Below are positions 59,828-64,000 of a stretch of DNA of 64,000 nucleotides, one piece after another. The translations under genes were made by a program, and so were the position numbers. Positions within the stretch are counted from its first letter, which is position 1, and each line of letters opens with the position of its first letter. Origin of the DNA: CAYFMP01 sp964344215 (GTDB lineage: Bacteria > Pseudomonadota > Alphaproteobacteria > Rhodospirillales > Casp-alpha2); assembly GCA_964344215.1 (NCBI GenBank), contig CAYFMP010000011.1:1-64000 (forward strand). Direction: 5' to 3'. The notes beneath the pieces are model-generated. The model was not told where the DNA came from and made no database searches. It saw only the letters and a program-made list of their open reading frames with translations.

Positions 59828-60448
59828 GTGGTGCGATTCGTCGTTTGGTTGTCGGTGGTGGCGGTGCTGGCGGTTTCTCCGGCGCTGGCCGTCTATAAGG
59901 ACGAGTCCGACTTCGACGAGCCGACGGCGTTGCCCGCCATCCCGATCCCGGAGGAGTTGAGGAACGAGGAGCGTTGGTTCGAGCATTTCCCGGGCCTGTG
60001 GCGGGCGTTGAATGCCCATCTGTCGGTCAACATCGGCCTGATGCGTATCGGCCCCGACGCGATCATATACGAGGCCAAACACCGCGGCGGTGGATTCGCC
60101 TTTCCGGAGCGTTACAGGGTACTGCGTATCGATCCCGAGTACGTGGTCCTGGTCGTCCACTATGAGAGCCACGTGCGGTTCGAATGGTCGACCCAATTCG
60201 TGCTGCTCGCCCTGCGCCGCGATCCGCGCGACGGCGAGCCGGTGTTGTTCTATGGTTACCGAGACGACAAGCGTTTGTACTTTGATCTCGACCTCGACAA
60301 CCCTGATCCGCTGACCCGGCCGCTCGATATCTACCGGCGATTCCTGGACACACCGAGAGAAAGGGGATTTTTCGTCCCAGCCGTCTGCGATCCGCCGTGG
60401 TGTCCGTGGCGTTTCGAGCCGTTCGTGCCGTACGCGCCGGACCGATGA
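59828..60448 (+). CDS. Secreted protein of unknown function, second of a tandem pair
   Basis: 206 residues with signal peptide MVRFVVWLSVVAVLAVSPALA. The mature part has ERWFEHFPGLWRALNAHLSVNIGLMRIGPDAIIYEAKHRGG and a Cys pair near the end (AVCDPPWCPW). Shared start, length, orientation and general layout make it a probable divergent paralogue of the gene before it. No family is recognised. Confidence 0.65.
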   Translation: MVRFVVWLSVVAVLAVSPALAVYKDESDFDEPTALPAIPIPEELRNEERWFEHFPGLWRALNAHLSVNIGLMRIGPDAIIYEAKHRGGGFAFPERYRVLRIDPEYVVLVVHYESHVRFEWSTQFVLLALRRDPRDGEPVLFYGYRDDKRLYFDLDLDNPDPLTRPLDIYRRFLDTPRERGFFVPAVCDPPWCPWRFEPFVPYAPDR

Positions 60449-60483
60449 ACCGAGCGGTATCGCGACCGCTGGAGGTTTGGTGA

Positions 60484-60591
60484 ATGGGACGATGCGTCCT
60501 GGTTGGATTTGTTGCCTTGGTTCTGTCGGTGGCGCTTGGCCTGCTGGCCGGACTTGAAACGGCGCGCTCGCGGGTGGATTCGGTGGATTGA
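60484..60591 (+). CDS. Very small membrane protein
   Basis: 35 codons behind a strong GGAGG site (8 bases before the ATG at 60484). MGRCVLVGFVALVLSVALGLLAGLETARSRVDSVD is one hydrophobic helix with a short polar tail. It lies 35 bases after the tandem pair and probably belongs to the same unit. Confidence 0.55.
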   Translation: MGRCVLVGFVALVLSVALGLLAGLETARSRVDSVD

Positions 60592-60599
60592 GGGGCGGC

Positions 60600-61097
60600 C
60601 TCCGATCGTTCGGAAGCCGAGCCAGTTCCGTGGCGGATTCGCGACACCCCTCGCCGGCTTGCGGCGTCGCCTCCGATCGTCCGGAATCCGGGCGCCCGGC
60701 GTCCGCATCGTCGGACTCGGAATCCTTCGAACCCACCTGGTCCGACCGCCCGGCATCGCCGGGATCGGAAATCCCCTCCAGGGGATCATGGCCGACTCCG
60801 GACGGAGTCGCCGGTTTTCGCGGTTCCGGATCGCGGGGCTCGCGGTCCCGCCGGTGCAGGGTATCCAGTTCGTCGTGCAGGTTGTCGTTGATCCCGGGCA
60901 GCTTGTCCTTGCCGATCCCTTCGGGCAACGCCTTGTCGACGTGATAGTTTATGGCGTCGAGAGAGGCGCGTATCACCGAACTGCTGGTCTGGTCGAGGGA
61001 ATCCGGGTTTGCGTCCCAGCCATACCTGAGGCTGGCGCGCTCAGTGGTTTCCCGCTCGCCGCACGTTGGGTCTGCAACACAGATGGTGATGATAGTG
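60600..61097 (-). pseudogene. Internal fragment of a peptidoglycan-binding-like phage gene
   Basis: A minus-strand frame without a proper start, from the terminator at 61098 down to about 60600. It encodes ERASLRYGWDANPDSLDQTSSSVIRASLDAINYHVDKALPEGIGKDKLPGINDNLHDEL and an acidic linker. It aligns with SFEYKVRVKEGQIDQTSNSLIGSVLKDAKFDIEKTLPIGISRREVPGIDNDL of the protein at 46260. Both ends of the domain order are missing: the N-terminal part is replaced by the promoter cassette and the C-terminal part by the plus-strand cargo genes. Confidence 0.65.
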
Positions 61098-61126
61098 AAA
61101 GAAAATCACCGGTGGTGAGCCGGTGA
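61098..61126 (-). terminator. Leader terminator of cassette copy B
   Basis: Arms TCACCGG (61106-61112) and CCGGTGA (61120-61126), with TTTTCTTTC following on the minus strand. It stands at the same place relative to the promoter as the terminator at 52973, though its sequence is different. Confidence 0.8.
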
Positions 61127-61132
61127 GCGGAA

Positions 61133-61189
61133 GACGCACGTGTCCTGTTCGCTGCCGGTCTATGTATACCCGAAAATCGAGAATGTCAA
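61133..61189 (-). promoter_or_regulatory. Promoter-leader cassette, copy B
   Basis: Minus strand: TTGACA (61184-61189), 17 bases, TACATA (61161-61166), then leader block GAACAGGACA-n-GTGCGTC (61133-61150). The offset to copy A is a constant 8125 bases across all blocks, so the spacing is identical. Upstream, 61190-61294 is AT-rich with no gene. Confidence 0.7.
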
Positions 61190-61294
61190 GAATAATTTCT
61201 GATATATATCAACTTAATACTAAAATAGAGCCTATATTTCCGTGATTGAGCAACAAATAGCTAACAAACTTTCCCTTGGCGATCCCCGCCGTCC

Positions 61295-62821
61295 TCACTT
61301 CCAAATCGGCCGGCCGCTGCCGGGAAGGCCGTAGCTCCGCCACTTGTGGGTGACCTCTTCGATGATGTCGTCGGTCATGCGAATCCTGCGGCCCCACTCC
61401 CGGGTCGTTTCGGGCGGGATCTTGGTGGTGGCGTCAATGCCCATCTTGCTGCCCAGTCCCGATTGCGGCGAGGCGAAATCCAGGTAGTCGATCGGCGTGT
61501 TTTCGACGACGGTTATGTCGCGGGCCGGATCGACGTTGGTCGAAACCGCCCAGATCACGTCGGTCCAGTTCCTGGCGTCTATGTCCTCATCGACAACGAT
61601 GACGAACTTGGTGTACATGAATTGGCGCAGATACGACCACACGGCCATCATCACCCGCTTGGCGTGCCCGGCGTAGGCCTTCCTCATGGAGACGACGGCG
61701 ACGCGGTACGAGCAGGCCTCCGGCGGCAGCCAGAAATCGACGATCTCGGGGAATTGCTGGGTGAGCAGCGGCACGAAGACGTCGTTCAGCGCCTCGCCGA
61801 GAACCGAGGGTTCGTCGGGGGGGCGTCCGGTGTAGGTCGAAAGATAGATCGGCTGTTTGCGCATGGTGATGGCACTGACGGTGAATACCGGAAAGCGCTC
61901 GACCGAATTGTAGAAGCCGGTGTGATCGCCGTACGGACCCTCGTCCTCGTAATCGTCGAGCGAGACGTGGCCTTCGATGACGATCTCGGCTTCGGCCGGC
62001 ACCTTCAACGGAACCGTCTTGCAATCGACCAGTTCGACCCGTTCGCCGCGCAACAGCCCGGCGAACTGGTATTCCGACAGGGTGTCCGGGACCGGCGTGA
62101 CGGCGGCGATGATGGTCGCCGGATCGGCGCCGATGACGGCCGCCACCGGCAGCGGCTCGCGCTTCTCCTGCTTCCACCTGGCGTGATGCTGGGCGCCGCC
62201 GCGGTGCTTGAGCCAGCGCATCAGCGTGGTGTCGCGGCCCGTCACCTGCATGCGATAGATGCCGAGGTTGTAGTCGTCGCGCTTATCGCCTTCCTTGGAA
62301 TCCGCACCGGGCCCGCGGGTTACCACAAGCGGCCAAGTGATCAGAGGCGCCGGCTCGCCGGGCCAGCAGGTCTGTACGGGCAGGCGGGCGAGATCGATGT
62401 CGGCGCCGCTCAGAACGACCTCCTGGCAGGATGCCTTGGCCAGGGTCTTGGGCCGCATGGCGGCGGCGGTTTTAAGGATCGGTAGCATGTCGAGCGCTTC
62501 GCGCCAGCCGCCCGGTGGCTCGGGCTGACGAAGGAAGGCCAAGGCTTCGCCGACCTCGCGCAGTTCATTCGGTTCGCGGCCCATGCCCCAGGCCACCCGC
62601 TCGACGGTTCCGAACAGGTTGACCAGGACCGGCATGTCGTAGGCGGTTCCGTCGGCATCGACGACGTTCTTGAACAGCACCGCCGGACCGCCCCCGGCCA
62701 TCAGTCGGGTCTGGATCTCGGTCATCTCGAGAACCGGCGACACCGGCTCGGCGACCCGCACCAGGCGTCCGGAAGGCTCGAGTTTGTTATCTATGAAATC
62801 GCGCAGCGAGGAAAACGCCAT
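61295..62821 (-). CDS. UbiD-family prenylated-FMN decarboxylase
   Basis: 508 residues from the ATG at 62821; the frame is open to 62998 but the extension has no family similarity. UbiD marks: LVRVAEPVSPVLEMTEIQTRL, GGAQHHARWKQEKREPLPVAAVIGADPATIIAA, and DDYEDEGPYGDHTGFYNSVERFPVFTVSAITMRKQPIYLSTYTGRPPDEPSVL, with the acids used by prenyl-FMN enzymes. It decarboxylates an aromatic or unsaturated acid such as the ubiquinone precursor. No UbiX partner is in view. It is a host gene and marks the right border of the phage-like stretch. Confidence 0.93.
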   Translation of the reverse strand: MAFSSLRDFIDNKLEPSGRLVRVAEPVSPVLEMTEIQTRLMAGGGPAVLFKNVVDADGTAYDMPVLVNLFGTVERVAWGMGREPNELREVGEALAFLRQPEPPGGWREALDMLPILKTAAAMRPKTLAKASCQEVVLSGADIDLARLPVQTCWPGEPAPLITWPLVVTRGPGADSKEGDKRDDYNLGIYRMQVTGRDTTLMRWLKHRGGAQHHARWKQEKREPLPVAAVIGADPATIIAAVTPVPDTLSEYQFAGLLRGERVELVDCKTVPLKVPAEAEIVIEGHVSLDDYEDEGPYGDHTGFYNSVERFPVFTVSAITMRKQPIYLSTYTGRPPDEPSVLGEALNDVFVPLLTQQFPEIVDFWLPPEACSYRVAVVSMRKAYAGHAKRVMMAVWSYLRQFMYTKFVIVVDEDIDARNWTDVIWAVSTNVDPARDITVVENTPIDYLDFASPQSGLGSKMGIDATTKIPPETTREWGRRIRMTDDIIEEVTHKWRSYGLPGSGRPIWK

Positions 62822-63071
62822 CAGTCGTCCATCCCAGGGTGGCCGTATCCTATTGACGCCCAAGGTCTCTTCGGGGTCAAGGTCGTTCCGTCCGCGTAGT
62901 TGTCTTCGGAATAAAAGGAATATACCCTTTGGGTCGAAAGAATTCGGCCCGGCTTCCATACGCCACCGTGGCCGGGAGCGAATTCTGTTGGAGATCAAGG
63001 GCTTTCCTGGAGTTCCGCAAGCGCCGGATTCGCCGGGGAAACCTCAAGCGGGGGACGACGGCAGCGAGCGG

Positions 63072-64000
63072 ATGGGTGAGGTCACCAGCGCCAGCAGTTT
63101 TGCACGACTGATCGAAGTCGGCATCGCTCTTTCGGCCGAGCGGGACACCAATCGGCTGATGGAGACGATTCTGCTCGAAGCCAAGGATCTTTGTAACGCC
63201 GATGGCGGGACTCTCTATCTGCGGACCGAGGAAGACACGCTCCGCTTCGAGATCATGCGCACCGATTCCCTGGATATCGCCATGGGTGGGACGACCGGCA
63301 AAGAAATCACCCTGCCGCCCGTCCAAATGTACGACCCGGAGACGGGAGACGAGAACCGAAAGAATGTAGCCAGTTGCGCCGCACTCTCGGGCGCCTCCAT
63401 CAACATCGAGGACGCCTACGAATCCGACGAGTTCGATTTCTCCGGCACCAAGAAGTTCGACGAAGGGATGGGATACCGTTCGAAATCCTTCCTAACGGTG
63501 CCGCTCAAGAACAGCCAGGACGAGATCATCGGCGTCCTCCAACTGCTCAATGCAATAGACCGGCAAACGGGCGATGTTATCGCCTTCGGCGACGACATCC
63601 AGCCGCTGATCGAGGCCTTGGCCTCGCAGGCGGCCGTCGCCCTCGACAATCAACAGCTCCTGGAAGCGCAAAAGAAGCTGTTGGATTCCTTCATCGAGCT
63701 GATCGCATCGGCCATCGACGCCAAGTCACCCTATACGGGCGGCCATTGCCAGCGCGTGCCGGAGTTGACGAAGATGCTGGCCAAGGCGGCCTGCGAGCAG
63801 ACGGAAGGCCCGTTCGCCGATTTCGACTTGACCGAAGAGCAGTGGTACGAGCTCCACATCGGAGCTTGGCTGCACGATTGCGGCAAGGTGACGACGCCGG
63901 AGTACGTCGTCGACAAGGCGACCAAACTTGAAACGATCTATGACCGAATTCATGAAGTCCGCACCCGCTTCGAGGTCGTCAAGCGCGACGCCGTCATCGA
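63072..64000 (+). CDS. GAF domain plus HD-GYP-like phosphodiesterase (3' end outside window)
   Basis: 309 codons visible, start at the ATG 63072 or an upstream TTG near 62990. Residues about 5-200 are a GAF domain (LMETILLEAKDLCNADGGTLYLRTEEDTLRFEIM ... SFLTVPLKNSQDEIIGVLQLLNAID). From about 215 an HD-type domain follows: AIDAKSPYTGGHCQRVPELTKML and LHIGAWLHDCGKVTTPEYVVDKATKLETIYDRIHEVRTRFE, an HD-GYP signature. Such proteins usually degrade cyclic di-GMP or related dinucleotides under control of the sensor domain. It runs off the right edge. Confidence 0.86.
   Translation, partial: MGEVTSASSFARLIEVGIALSAERDTNRLMETILLEAKDLCNADGGTLYLRTEEDTLRFEIMRTDSLDIAMGGTTGKEITLPPVQMYDPETGDENRKNVASCAALSGASINIEDAYESDEFDFSGTKKFDEGMGYRSKSFLTVPLKNSQDEIIGVLQLLNAIDRQTGDVIAFGDDIQPLIEALASQAAVALDNQQLLEAQKKLLDSFIELIASAIDAKSPYTGGHCQRVPELTKMLAKAACEQTEGPFADFDLTEEQWYELHIGAWLHDCGKVTTPEYVVDKATKLETIYDRIHEVRTRFEVVKRDAVI

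Noticed and set aside
26537..61190. Ordinary intact prophage
   Set aside because: No integrase, replication, excision or phage RNA polymerase gene, no attachment repeats, and host genes lie between the parts.

Overview
The window reads as a chromosomal contig of an alphaproteobacterium, most likely Rhodospirillales-like. Evidence: a GcrA cell-cycle regulator, a class I lysyl-tRNA synthetase, a B12-dependent methylmalonyl-CoA mutase, many secreted or Tat-type proteins, and high GC. One run of ten Ns at 8657-8666 marks a scaffold join, so this is a draft assembly. I saw no rRNA, CRISPR array, insertion sequence or integrase.

1-24000 is ordinary chromosome. The left edge holds a cysteine-asparagine-proline repeat protein, a formylglycine-generating-enzyme-like protein, two related Cys-containing periplasmic proteins, a SCO1 copper chaperone, a YeeE/YedE sulfur transporter, a DUF302 protein and an HtrA-like protease: an envelope copper/sulfur neighbourhood. 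A PLP enzyme of the D-cysteine desulfhydrase family and an alpha/beta hydrolase follow. 8432-19757 is a divergent catabolic locus: 3-hydroxyisobutyrate-dehydrogenase-like, enolase-superfamily and iron-alcohol-dehydrogenase genes on minus; a peptide-type ABC transporter, acyl-CoA ligase and SDR on plus. Then come tRNA-Arg(CCT), a PagL-like lipid A deacylase, proline iminopeptidase, YtoQ, a NUDIX protein, a small ACT-like protein, GcrA and methylmalonyl-CoA mutase.

26537-53004 is a minus-strand, T7-like (podovirus) particle cluster in near-canonical order: a small virion protein, portal, Bbp19-like protein, scaffold, capsid, decoration protein, tail tube A and B, internal proteins, spanin-like protein, SleB endolysin, 3-TM holin, large terminase and tail fibre. 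No integrase, replication gene or phage RNA polymerase is visible. Host genes (S24 repressor, aminotransferase, lysK) lie directly beside the cluster, and further phage-like pieces lie beyond them at 57330-61190. Two copies of an identically spaced promoter/leader/terminator cassette (53.0 and 61.1 kb) point to shared control. I read this as a domesticated, possibly gene-transfer-agent-like, element that has collected cargo and some broken accessory genes.

The most unusual part is the distal end of the particle operon. Directly behind the tail-fibre gene lie a 79-residue peptide with 17 cysteines in CxxxC repeats, an unknown 274-residue protein and two radical SAM enzymes, one with a SPASM domain. 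All are tightly coupled. This looks like a ribosomally made, radical-SAM-modified peptide pathway attached to a phage-type tail.

The right end holds a UbiD-family decarboxylase and a GAF/HD-GYP-like protein cut by the window edge.
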